The position numbers and the translations under genes are program-made. The notes below the pieces were generated by a model. The model did no database searches. It was given only the letters and a program-made list of their open reading frames with translations, and was not told the DNA's origin. A DNA stretch of 64,000 bases, taken from assembly GCA_965246945.1 (NCBI GenBank), contig CBDFFW010000001.1:1426001-1490000 (forward strand), written 5' to 3'. Below, piece after piece: positions 50,236 to 58,903 of the stretch; positions within the stretch are counted from its first letter, which is position 1; the number at the start of each line of letters is the position of its first letter. The stretch is from CBDFFW01 sp965246945. GTDB taxonomy: Bacteria; Pseudomonadota; Alphaproteobacteria; UBA11073.

Positions 50236-51522
50236 ATGGCTGAACAAAGTGCACTATTCATCTATCAGCATAGTGAAGAAATGGTTTTGGAAGATGGCAA
50301 ACCATATTATTGCCAGTTTTCACATATTCGCAATGTAATGCTGGGTGCACATGAAGCGTTACGGGCAGGTTGGAAGGTTTATTTAAAAAGTCAGAAGAGT
50401 GGCGCTTATCGCGAATTCACGCAGATTTTTCCGATCGTTCATTGCGGTCCTGAATTGAATTTTTTTGATGAAAACTTTCAGCCTAAAAACATTTTTTCTG
50501 TGTATGATGCCCAAGATTTAATTGTCCACAAACCCCATAAACCAACGGCCAAAGGTATCGTGATTATTTCAGCTAATCACTGGCTGGAAGAAATGGATAA
50601 AATTAATTTTGGTGTTGCTGATTTATTTCGTTTGGCGTTTAGCCAATATGTGGATTATGTCGTTACCCAAAATCAGCGTATGAAAGAAGTGCTGCTGGCA
50701 ATTGTTAGCTTTGTTACTAAATGGTATTTTCCGGAGCGGATTTTAGTTGCTACCAATGGCTATGCCCCTGAAGAAATCGCCGCAGAAAAAGTAAAATACG
50801 ACCGCGCAACTATTCGGCAACAAATGGGTTTAACCGATAATAACATTGCTTTAATCAATAGCGGCGGGGTATGCCCATGGAATGATTATTTTACTTTTTT
50901 AAAAGGCTTAGTTGCCGCCATTAAAATGGGTGCTACGCGTGTGCGGGTTTTTCAAATGGGCATTCGCAATCCAGTGATTATTGCGCATGAAGCTTTTGAA
51001 AATTCTATCCGCCAATTTTATATTGAAAATTTTGATGTATTATATCCTTATTTAGATATTTTAGATTGGGATGAGGCTTCCGCCGCTTTGCCAGCTTATA
51101 ATTATGGTGCCGATATGGGTATTAATGTCAATCCTGATAGTTTGGAAAATTATCAATCCCACCGGGTGCGGATTGTTGATTATGTCAAAACAGGGCTACC
51201 AATTTTTACTACTGAAGGCGAATACCAAACCAATTATGGGGCAAAATATGCTTCTGTCCGCGTACAGGCTGGAAATGTAGATGAATATCGGGATGCACTT
51301 TTAGCGATTGATAATGGCAGTATTGATTTGCAGCAATTAGCTGCTGAGATGCAAAAATTCCGCTTAAGCTATGCCAGTGATATTCAATGGCAACCGGTTT
51401 TAGAAACCATTGCCAATGGCACACCGTTGCCAGCAGAAACACGCTACATAATGACCCATGAAATGCAAAATATTTATCAGCGGTTTGGTGAAACGTTTAA
51501 TCAGATTATTAATCAATTGTAG
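50236..51522 (+). CDS. Glycosyltransferase (GT-B fold), paralogue A
   Basis: I start at the ATG at 50236, inside a frame that is open from 50164. The 428-residue product has an N-terminal domain opening MAEQSALFIYQHSEEMVL and a C-terminal GT-B half with NIALINSGGVCPWNDYFTFLKGL, RVRVFQMGIRNP, YNYGADMGINVNPDSLENYQSHRVRIVDYVKTGLPIFTTEGEYQTNYG. The S-H-R-V-R-x-x-D-Y and conserved tail match paralogue B on the opposite strand. It is likely a surface-sugar transferase; the acceptor is unknown. Confidence 0.76.
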   Translation: MAEQSALFIYQHSEEMVLEDGKPYYCQFSHIRNVMLGAHEALRAGWKVYLKSQKSGAYREFTQIFPIVHCGPELNFFDENFQPKNIFSVYDAQDLIVHKPHKPTAKGIVIISANHWLEEMDKINFGVADLFRLAFSQYVDYVVTQNQRMKEVLLAIVSFVTKWYFPERILVATNGYAPEEIAAEKVKYDRATIRQQMGLTDNNIALINSGGVCPWNDYFTFLKGLVAAIKMGATRVRVFQMGIRNPVIIAHEAFENSIRQFYIENFDVLYPYLDILDWDEASAALPAYNYGADMGINVNPDSLENYQSHRVRIVDYVKTGLPIFTTEGEYQTNYGAKYASVRVQAGNVDEYRDALLAIDNGSIDLQQLAAEMQKFRLSYASDIQWQPVLETIANGTPLPAETRYIMTHEMQNIYQRFGETFNQIINQL

Positions 51523-52798
51523 GTTCTTTCCAGCCAATTTGTGTCATTGTACTGTATATTTCTCTCATTTGAGAGTACATCTCTTTTCGTTTAGAAAATT
51601 CTAATCTGCCTATTTTAACAATTTGTTTTAATACATCCGGCATAATTTTTTCTGAAGATATACTATTCCGGAATTTTTCCATCGCACTATGCATTGCAGG
51701 AAGATTAATTTCGCCGCGTTCAATTTTCCATAATGCCGCCTTATAACTTGCTACATCGCTTGGTTCGACGGTTAGAACCGCATTCTTTGCTTCATAAGTA
51801 GCATAATAATTGCCAGTGGTTGCCAAAACCGGCAGACCCGCTTTGGTATAATCAATAAATCTAACCCGATGCGATGTATAATTCTCTGAACTATCTTTTG
51901 AAACATTTAATCCAATGTCCGCTCCATAATTAAATTCTGGCAAATAATGTGAAGCCTCTGCCCAATTATCAAAAATATGTAATTGCTCGGTTTCTATTAA
52001 ATTATAATTTTCAAGCATAAATCGCCGAATCATTACTTCCGCCTCAATTTGAGAATTATTATTCGGTTGCCGAATCCCCATTTGAAAAAATTTAAGCCGT
52101 TTGGCGCCCTCGTTTACAACTTCAGCAAAAGCAATTAAAAATGTTTCAATATCTGTCCATAGCCAAGGTCCGCCGCTATTAATAATTGCAATATCGTTAT
52201 CATCTAACCGCATTTTTTTACGAACATCTTGTCGATTATATAATGAATTCTCCCAATTAACATTTTCCAATGTAAACGTATTGGGCGCACAAATAATCCG
52301 ATCACGATGCTGCCAGCCGCTAATCAAACTAAACAAACAAAATGCTAATTCCTGCATGCGTGGGTTTTGGGTTAAAATAAAATCGATGTGATGGGCAAAC
52401 CCAAAACGCCACGCATCAACTAACTCTGTTTGATTAATTTCAGGTGCTTCTAACCAAAAATGTGCATTTAAAATATAAACACCGATTGCAGCTGGTTTAA
52501 TTTCTTTATGCCAAGTAATATACATTGGCATGTTCACACATACTAAAATATCTGGTTGGAAGTTTGGATCACTAAAAGATACAGATGGACGTAGAGAAAT
52601 AGTTGGGTAAACTTTTTCTAAAGAGTAACATTCATCATCAATTATTTTTTTAAAGTAAACTTCCCAACCTAAATTCACTGCTTCATGAGCTAGCAAAAAC
52701 ATATGTGTGTTATGTGAAAAACTGGCATATGGCCTTTCGCCTTCTCTAAGCATAACAGGGCTGCGCTCGCAGATAAAAACAATTTTTTTAGATTGCAT
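51509..52798 (-). CDS. Glycosyltransferase (GT-B fold), paralogue B
   Basis: The 429-residue product is a clear paralogue of the gene at 50236, with the same blocks: MLREGERPYASFSHNTHMFLLAHEAVNLGWEVYFK, IAIINSGGPWLWTDIETFLIAF, KFFQMGIRQP, YNYGADIGLNVSKDSSENYTSHRVRFIDYTKAGLPVLATTGNYYATYE. It is convergent with paralogue A and overlaps it by 14 bases at the 3' ends (51509-51522), so the pair form a tail-to-tail inverted duplication. They may add different sugars or act on the same chain. Confidence 0.76.
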   Translation of the reverse strand: MQSKKIVFICERSPVMLREGERPYASFSHNTHMFLLAHEAVNLGWEVYFKKIIDDECYSLEKVYPTISLRPSVSFSDPNFQPDILVCVNMPMYITWHKEIKPAAIGVYILNAHFWLEAPEINQTELVDAWRFGFAHHIDFILTQNPRMQELAFCLFSLISGWQHRDRIICAPNTFTLENVNWENSLYNRQDVRKKMRLDDNDIAIINSGGPWLWTDIETFLIAFAEVVNEGAKRLKFFQMGIRQPNNNSQIEAEVMIRRFMLENYNLIETEQLHIFDNWAEASHYLPEFNYGADIGLNVSKDSSENYTSHRVRFIDYTKAGLPVLATTGNYYATYEAKNAVLTVEPSDVASYKAALWKIERGEINLPAMHSAMEKFRNSISSEKIMPDVLKQIVKIGRLEFSKRKEMYSQMREIYSTMTQIGWKEPTID

Positions 52799-52926
52799 CG
52801 CTGCAGCCTAAATGAATTTAGCACAATTGTAAATTTGCGTGAAAACATAAATTGTTAATCAATAAGCAATTGTCGATTGGTTAGATCGATAAAATCGATA
52901 TGATATGATTCTAAGAGGATATTGTT

Positions 52927-53703
52927 ATGAAAGCAGTGATTTTTGCCGGTGGTTTGGGGACGCGGCTTAGTGAAGAAACCGTTAATCGGCCAAAGCCGAT
53001 GGTCGAAATTGGCGGCAAGCCAATTATTTGGCATATTATGAAAATCTATGCCGCCCATGGCATCAATGATTTCGTGATTTTATGCGGTTATAAAAGCGAA
53101 GTGCTTAAAGACTTTTTTATGAATTATTATTCTTATATGGCCGATATTACGGTTGATTTGAATACGCGTGATGTGACTTACCACACTGGTCGGGCCGAAC
53201 CCTGGCGGGTGACGCTGGCTGAGACCGGTTTAATGACTCAAACGGGCGGCCGTTTACTGCGCGCTAAAAAGTATTTAGAAAATGAAGAGGCGTTTTGCCT
53301 GACATACGGGGATGGTTTGTCTGATATTAATATTACTGAGCTAATTCAGTTTCATAAAAGCCATGGCAAACTTGCTACCGTTTCGGCGGTATTTCCGGAC
53401 TCACGTTTTGGCGCACTGGAATTAGCCGGCGATAAGGTCGAATCATTTAAGGAAAAACCAGCGATGGGTGAAGGTCGAATTAATGGCGGATTCTTTGTTT
53501 TATCGCCCAAAGTGATCGATTATGTGCTGCAGGATGAAACCGCGTTTGAACATCGGCCGCTATCTGATCTTTCGCGCAATGGTGAATTAATGGCCAAAAC
53601 GCATGATGGTTTTTGGAAACCCATGGATACGCTGCGGGATAAAGTTCAATTAGAAAAAATGTGGGACGAAGGCCAAGCGCCTTGGAAAATTTGGAAAGAT
53701 TAA
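52927..53703 (+). CDS. rfbF: Glucose-1-phosphate cytidylyltransferase
   Basis: The 258-residue enzyme makes CDP-glucose from glucose-1-phosphate and CTP. It has the nucleotidyltransferase motif AVIFAGGLGTRLSEETVNRPKPMVEIGGKPIIWHIMKIYAAHGIN, FVILCGYKSEVLKDFF, LTYGDGLSDIN and FFVLSPKVIDYVL. It opens a plus-strand run of sugar genes. The CDP-glucose 4,6-dehydratase (RfbG) that usually follows is not obvious; the next gene is a different epimerase-type protein. Confidence 0.9.
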   Translation: MKAVIFAGGLGTRLSEETVNRPKPMVEIGGKPIIWHIMKIYAAHGINDFVILCGYKSEVLKDFFMNYYSYMADITVDLNTRDVTYHTGRAEPWRVTLAETGLMTQTGGRLLRAKKYLENEEAFCLTYGDGLSDINITELIQFHKSHGKLATVSAVFPDSRFGALELAGDKVESFKEKPAMGEGRINGGFFVLSPKVIDYVLQDETAFEHRPLSDLSRNGELMAKTHDGFWKPMDTLRDKVQLEKMWDEGQAPWKIWKD

Positions 53704-53705
53704 TC

Positions 53706-54743
53706 ATGAAAATTTTAATTACCGGCTCGCAAGGCTATATCGCACCTGTGGTTGCCAAGCATTTAAAAGAAATCATGCCTGGCGTTGAATTAACCGGCTG
53801 GGATATTGGTTATTTTGATAATTGTGCGGCCTCGCTTACTGTGCCTTTGAATCAGCTTTACACCACGCAAAAACGCATTGATTTACGCGATGTGAAACCA
53901 GCGGATTTAATTGGGTTTGATGCCGTTATTCAATTGGCGGCCATTTCGAACGATCCGATTGGCAATCAATTTGAAACGGTAACGAATGATGTCAACGTCA
54001 ACACGACCGCAACACTCGCACAATTGGCGGCTAAATCAGGCGTGAAGCGTTTTGTTTTTGCCTCAAGCTGTAGCATGTACGGCGCTGGCAGCAATGCGCC
54101 GCGTAAAGAAACCGATGCACTTAATCCGCTCACCGCCTATGCCCGTTCAAAAGTGGCGGCTGAGCAAGCATTGTCAGGCTTAGCGCGGGATGATTTTAAA
54201 ATCACCGCCCTGCGCTTTTCCACCGCTTATGGCATGGCACCATTTTTGCGGCTCGATCTCGTGATCAATGATTTCGTGGCCAGCGCCGTAACCACGGGCA
54301 AGATTGAAGTGTTATCGGATGGTTCACCCTGGCGCCCATTGATTCATGTGACCGATATGGCCCGTGCCATTGAATGGGCGCTGATCCGCGATGGCGCTGC
54401 GTATTTAGCGGTAAATGCCGGCAGCCCGCAATCTACCTGGCAAATGGGTAAATTGGCCAAGGATATCGCCAATGTGCTCGGCGATACTGAAGTTTTCATC
54501 AACACCAATGCCCAACCAGATTTACGTTCTTATCAGGTAGATTTCTCGCTGTTTCAAAAATTGGCCCCCGATCACCAACCGGTTGCCGATTTTGCCACTG
54601 CGGTGCTTGAGTTAAAAGCCCATATTCAAAGGCTGGATTTTGAGAATAAGCCATTTCGTGACAGCCGTTTTATTCGTTTGGCTTGGTTACGTAATTTATT
54701 AAATACCCAACAGTTGAATCAGGATCTTCGTTGGCAGCAATGA
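53706..54743 (+). CDS. NAD-dependent epimerase/dehydratase
   Basis: I start at the ATG at 53706. The 345-residue short-chain dehydrogenase has ILITGSQGYIAPVVAKHLKEIMP, FDAVIQLAAISNDPIG, SKVAAEQALSG with SYG-like FASSCSMYG and the catalytic Y-A-R-S-K in LTAYARSKVAAEQAL. It is probably a sugar nucleotide 4-epimerase, reductase or 4,6-dehydratase acting after RfbF. The exact step is not decided. Confidence 0.83.
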   Translation: MKILITGSQGYIAPVVAKHLKEIMPGVELTGWDIGYFDNCAASLTVPLNQLYTTQKRIDLRDVKPADLIGFDAVIQLAAISNDPIGNQFETVTNDVNVNTTATLAQLAAKSGVKRFVFASSCSMYGAGSNAPRKETDALNPLTAYARSKVAAEQALSGLARDDFKITALRFSTAYGMAPFLRLDLVINDFVASAVTTGKIEVLSDGSPWRPLIHVTDMARAIEWALIRDGAAYLAVNAGSPQSTWQMGKLAKDIANVLGDTEVFINTNAQPDLRSYQVDFSLFQKLAPDHQPVADFATAVLELKAHIQRLDFENKPFRDSRFIRLAWLRNLLNTQQLNQDLRWQQ

Positions 54744-54828
54744 AAATAATATTCAGTGCCGTTAATGCCATGTATATCCCTTTCATTCTTCTAATGCCAA
54801 TTACTGCCAAACGGTTTAAAATTGCTGT

Positions 54829-55365
54829 ATGAAACTGATTCCAACTGTTTTTGCCGGGCTGCATATTATCGAGGCGCTGCAATTAAAAGATGATCGCGGT
54901 TACTTTGTGAAAACCTTCAACCAGAGCGCTTTTGCAGATTCCGGTGTTATTGATCCGGTGGCAGAAATTTATTATTCTTACTCCCATCAAGGAGCGATCC
55001 GCGGCTTGCATTTTCAGCGTCCGCCGCATCAACATAGCAAAATTGTTTTTTGTTTAGCTGGTAAGATTTTTGATGCCTGTGTGGATTTGCGCAAAAATTC
55101 CAAAACTTACGGCCAGTATTTCACTATGGAATTAAGCGGCGATGTGCCAAAGGGATTGTATATCCCTGCTGGCTTTGCGCATGGTTTTTTAGCGTTAAGC
55201 GGTGATGTTTTATTTATGAATGCCACCTCCACCGTTTATGCGGGAGAAAGTGATGGTGGCATTGCCTGGGATTCATGCGGCATTCAATGGCCTGCTACTC
55301 CCACCTTGGTCAGCCCAAAAGATCAAATCCTGCCCAAACTGGCTGAGTACGAAAGCCCATTTTAA
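54829..55365 (+). CDS. rfbC: dTDP-4-dehydrorhamnose 3,5-epimerase-like protein
   Basis: The 178-residue cupin-fold protein has the RmlC/RfbC pattern: DDRGYFVKTFNQSAF, IYYSYSHQGAIRGLHFQRPPHQHSKIVFCLAGKIFDACVDLR and IPAGFAHGFLALSGDVLFMNATSTVY. The catalytic base His is in RGLHFQ. It epimerises a 4-keto sugar nucleotide at C3 and/or C5. In a CDP-sugar locus it may act on a CDP sugar. The stop overlaps the next start. Confidence 0.87.
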   Translation: MKLIPTVFAGLHIIEALQLKDDRGYFVKTFNQSAFADSGVIDPVAEIYYSYSHQGAIRGLHFQRPPHQHSKIVFCLAGKIFDACVDLRKNSKTYGQYFTMELSGDVPKGLYIPAGFAHGFLALSGDVLFMNATSTVYAGESDGGIAWDSCGIQWPATPTLVSPKDQILPKLAEYESPF

Positions 55366-56264
55366 TGACCCGTATTCTAGTCACCGGTGCCAATGGCTTT
55401 TTAGGCAGCGCGGTTTGTGCAGCGTTAATGGCAGAAAAATATGATGTGGTTGCCATGGTGCGGGATGGCGCAGATTGTGTCCGTCTTAACCAGCTTTGTC
55501 CTGATATTGTTTACGCCAAAATCGATCCGGATTGGGCACAGATTGAAACCGTTTTAGCCAATACCAAACCAGATTTAGTAATCCACACCGCCGCAGCTAT
55601 GGATGGCGGCGATGATATTGCCAGTGCCGAGCGGTTAGTTAATGCTAACATACTTAATCCAATCCGCTTATTGGCGGCAGCTTATGCACAAAAAATAAAA
55701 GGTTTTATTACCGTTGGCACGGCCTGGCAGCATTATGGGCAAGCTGATTATGATCCGGTCAATTTATATGCGGCCAGCAAACAGGCCTTTGATGATATGG
55801 CACGCTATTATGCCGCGGCAGGTTTACCGGTGGTTAGCCTACATATGTTCGATACTTACGGCCCGCAGGATCCGCGGCCAAAACTGGTCAACCTACTTTG
55901 CCGCTTAGCCAAAACCGGCGATACCATGTCGATGTCGCCAGGTGAGCAAGAAATTGATCTAATCCATGCGGATGATGCGGCGGCAGCGTTTGTGGCAAGT
56001 GCTAAAGGAATTTTGGATGGCAGTTTAAAGGGCTTTCATACTTTTGCAGTTTCTGGTGGACAGCCGATGCCATTACGTCAATTGGTTACATTGTTTGAAA
56101 ACATCACCGGCAAAACCTGCGCCATTGATTGGGGTGCCCGCCCCTACCGACCGCGGGAAGTGATGCAAACCTGGCGTGGTAATCAACTAGCACCAGGCTG
56201 GGCAGCCAAACGTGATTTAGCGGCTTCCCTGCATGAAATTTGGCAGGCATATAGCAAATCATGA
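55365..56264 (+). CDS. NAD-dependent epimerase/reductase of the sugar locus
   Basis: The 299-residue SDR protein has ILVTGANGFLGSAVCAALM, LVIHTAAAMDGGDDI, and GTAWQHYGQADYDPVNLYAASKQAFDDMARYYA with the catalytic Y-A-A-S-K. It is likely a 4-ketoreductase or epimerase finishing the sugar nucleotide. Its ATG overlaps the rfbC stop (TAATG). Confidence 0.82.
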   Translation: MTRILVTGANGFLGSAVCAALMAEKYDVVAMVRDGADCVRLNQLCPDIVYAKIDPDWAQIETVLANTKPDLVIHTAAAMDGGDDIASAERLVNANILNPIRLLAAAYAQKIKGFITVGTAWQHYGQADYDPVNLYAASKQAFDDMARYYAAAGLPVVSLHMFDTYGPQDPRPKLVNLLCRLAKTGDTMSMSPGEQEIDLIHADDAAAAFVASAKGILDGSLKGFHTFAVSGGQPMPLRQLVTLFENITGKTCAIDWGARPYRPREVMQTWRGNQLAPGWAAKRDLAASLHEIWQAYSKS

Positions 56265-57016
56265 AAGCGCTGATTTACGGCACGGTATATATTCAATCGC
56301 CAGAACGGGCCGAGTTGGTGCAAATGTGGATTGAAAACATGCTATTTATCAATCCTGATTTTCCAATTGTTTTGATTGATTCCGCAACTGATCCCTTATG
56401 GCGCGAACTCATTCCGCAAACACGGCATATCTCTATTCACACCGTGGCTGAAGGTGATCCACTACCAGAGCTGCAACTTGGCTTAAACTGGATCGATTTC
56501 CCTGAAAATCTTGGCCATTTAATGGTACATAATATCGATGGTTGGGGACGTGCTTTTTGCCGCGGTATTGAGCTCGCGATCACGCAAAATTATGATTATG
56601 TGGTCAATATTGAATCAGATTTGCTGTTTCGGCCTAATGTGACCGATATTTTAAAACAAATGGATGAAAAAAATATTAAAGCACTTTGCGGTTTTGAAAG
56701 AAACTATGGTTTTATCGAAAATTGTCTCTGCTTTATGAACACGCAATATCTGAAAGATATTGATTTCATTGGTCAGTATGATTGGAAAGCACAAACCCAA
56801 GAAAATCTAGCGCCAGAGCTGCGCACTGAACTACTTTTAGGGAAAGAAATGTTTGTACGCCCCTGGTTAGGTTGCCGCGATGATTTTGGCCGTGTGACGG
56901 TCGAACAAGTTCGACAGTTTGAGTATATTACTCACGCACATGATCAAAATTTATATTATGAATTTATGAAAACTTTTATGCCTACTAATTGGGCACCACC
57001 ATGTGAACGCGGTTAG
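56261..57016 (+). CDS. Putative glycosyltransferase-like protein (GT-A style)
   Basis: The 251-residue product has no clear family but reads as a GT-A-like fold: MKALIYGTVYIQSPERAELVQMWIENMLFINPDFPIVLIDS at the start, YDYVVNIESDLLFRPNVTDIL with an E-S-D metal-binding-like triplet, and GRAFCRGIELAITQNYD. It overlaps the upstream gene by 4 bases and precedes a family 9 transferase, so a role in the same glycan is likely. Confidence 0.7.
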   Translation: MKALIYGTVYIQSPERAELVQMWIENMLFINPDFPIVLIDSATDPLWRELIPQTRHISIHTVAEGDPLPELQLGLNWIDFPENLGHLMVHNIDGWGRAFCRGIELAITQNYDYVVNIESDLLFRPNVTDILKQMDEKNIKALCGFERNYGFIENCLCFMNTQYLKDIDFIGQYDWKAQTQENLAPELRTELLLGKEMFVRPWLGCRDDFGRVTVEQVRQFEYITHAHDQNLYYEFMKTFMPTNWAPPCERG

Positions 57017-57022
57017 CCGATC

Positions 57023-58201
57023 ATGAATTTTCTTACTCTCCCTGAATTAAAATGGCAGGTGCAGCCTGGTATTAAATGGCCGCCAAATCATAGTGATATA
57101 AAATCAATACTTGTTATACATTTATTGCCACTGGGTGATTTTGTTATCTTCACCTCTTTCTTACGCAATTTACGCATACTTTATCCAGCAGCTAAAATTA
57201 CTTTAGCCGTGCAACCCATGACAGCTCAATTGGCTCAGGCTTGTCCGTATATTGATGCGCTGGAAGTCGCCGATGATATTCGCCGCTATACAGATCCCAA
57301 CGATGTACGGGAAGCTATGGGGTTTGGCCTGCAATTACAGAACAGCCAGTTTGGGCCGTTCGATTTATGCATTGTTCCCCGCTATGACCATGATCATTTG
57401 CAAGCCAATGTAGTAGCAAACCAAGCGGGCGCTCAATACACCATCGGCTATGCGCGGGAAACTTCTGTTTTTAAAACCAAAATAACTGCGCCTGATTATA
57501 ATGATACTTATAATGTTACTGCCACGGCACCCAATGGTTATCATGATGTGCAATATCAATCGGCACTTTTAAAAGGGCTAGGCGCAGAAATTGCAGATAC
57601 CCAGCCTTTAGAATTATGGGCCAATCCTGAAGATGCCACACAAGCGGAAGCAGTTTTAAACATTTTAAAATTTACGCCTAATCAATATGTAGTATTTGGT
57701 ATTGGTGCTAGCCAAGTGAGCAAGATTTGGAGCATTGAAAAATTCTGCGAATTGGGTGCCCGCATTTTCGATACTTATGGTTTAAAAATTTTAGTGCTTG
57801 GCGCCACTGATTATGAAATCGAAGCTTCCTCCCAACTGGTTGCTTATCTAGGCACAGATAAAGCGCAAAGCGCTACATCCCGTATTACCCCGCGGGCCAG
57901 CTATCTCTTGGTTGCTGCCAGCCGCATGGTGGTTACGCTGGATACGTTCATGGCTCATGCTGCTGCTGCTGCCAAAAAGCCGGTTACTGTCATTTATTCC
58001 GCGCCAGCCGATTGCCCGCCCAATGACATGTTTCACCCCAGCCGCATCCATCCATGGCAAACTCCCTATAATTTTACCCAACCAGATAGCTGCGGTCCCA
58101 TTGAACAAATCTTGGCTAATCACATTCGCAGTCCGCATTGCATTAATAAAACCACTGTTGATGAAGTATGGACAAAGGTAGAGGCAATAATGCCAAGATG
58201 A
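57023..58201 (+). CDS. Glycosyltransferase family 9 (heptosyltransferase-like)
   Basis: The 392-residue product has the GT9 Rossmann start SILVIHLLPLGDFVIFTSFLRNLRILYPAAKITLAVQP and the C-terminal FGIGASQVSKIWSIEKFCELGARIF, then SRMVVTLDTFMAHAAAAAKKPVTVIYSAPADCPP. GT9 enzymes add heptose or related sugars to lipopolysaccharide core. It is the last gene of the sugar operon; a hairpin at 58209-58252 follows 7 bases after its stop. Confidence 0.85.
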   Translation: MNFLTLPELKWQVQPGIKWPPNHSDIKSILVIHLLPLGDFVIFTSFLRNLRILYPAAKITLAVQPMTAQLAQACPYIDALEVADDIRRYTDPNDVREAMGFGLQLQNSQFGPFDLCIVPRYDHDHLQANVVANQAGAQYTIGYARETSVFKTKITAPDYNDTYNVTATAPNGYHDVQYQSALLKGLGAEIADTQPLELWANPEDATQAEAVLNILKFTPNQYVVFGIGASQVSKIWSIEKFCELGARIFDTYGLKILVLGATDYEIEASSQLVAYLGTDKAQSATSRITPRASYLLVAASRMVVTLDTFMAHAAAAAKKPVTVIYSAPADCPPNDMFHPSRIHPWQTPYNFTQPDSCGPIEQILANHIRSPHCINKTTVDEVWTKVEAIMPR

Positions 58202-58208
58202 TATAAGG

Positions 58209-58252
58209 TTTCATTAATATCTGATTATTATAATAAACAAATATTAATGAAA
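58209..58252. terminator. AT-rich inverted repeat after the sugar operon
   Basis: TTTCATTAATAT (58209-58220) and ATATTAATGAAA (58241-58252) form a perfect 12-base inverted repeat with a 20-base loop, 7 bases after the GT9 stop. The stem is AT-only except one pair and lacks a good T run, so it may be a weak terminator or an mRNA stabiliser. Confidence 0.5.
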
Positions 58253-58312
58253 AATTTATAATGATGTGGTCTTGACATAGGCAGTCTGCAAATGTGGAAA
58301 TATAAGTAAGTC

Positions 58313-58903
58313 ATGCTTAATTTTAATTATCCGGAAGCGAAACATTTTGCTCGGCATACAGCATTATGGGCGTTTATTGTCACCAGCGTTTTTTGTTTAT
58401 GGTTTGGTTTTGCGATGCAGCCACTATTGCCAGGCTCTGTTCATGTTTTAAGTGAGTCGCCTTATAAAACCAGTGGTCAAGTCCATGTGCTATCAGATCC
58501 AGAACAATTGAAGATTTTAAGCGAAGGCGTGGCGCATCCGGATATTGGTTTGCTTTTCGCCGTTTTCACTATGCCGGTTTTGGGTTTATTGGCCATCCCT
58601 TATGGCTGTTTATGTTATATGATCACTCGATTTTTGGAGCAGGCCGGTAATGGCTGGAAGCTAATTGTGGTCAGCGCTTTCATTGCCATTGTGGTTTGTA
58701 CCTACGCCATTTTAATTATCGGCATTTTCAGCGGGTATGTGCAGGTTGAGGCGTTTTTGGTCTGGGCAGCCATTGGTTTGAGTTATAGCCTGCTGACCAG
58801 TTTGTTAGCAGTCCCCAGTTATTTATTATGGATTCGGCCGCAGCGCTTGCATAGATGGCAAAAGCTTGCTGAGATTCATGACGCAAGCCATGGCATCATC
58901 TAA
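58313..58903 (+). CDS. Hypothetical four-helix membrane protein
   Basis: The 196-residue product has four membrane helices (WAFIVTSVFCLWFGFA, LLFAVFTMPVLGLLAIPYG, LIVVSAFIAIVVCTYAILIIGI, LVWAAIGLSYSLLTSLLAVP). The region between helices 1 and 2 is periplasmic with HVLSESPYKTSGQVHVLSDPE. No family is recognised. Its end overlaps the argH start region. Confidence 0.72.
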   Translation: MLNFNYPEAKHFARHTALWAFIVTSVFCLWFGFAMQPLLPGSVHVLSESPYKTSGQVHVLSDPEQLKILSEGVAHPDIGLLFAVFTMPVLGLLAIPYGCLCYMITRFLEQAGNGWKLIVVSAFIAIVVCTYAILIIGIFSGYVQVEAFLVWAAIGLSYSLLTSLLAVPSYLLWIRPQRLHRWQKLAEIHDASHGII

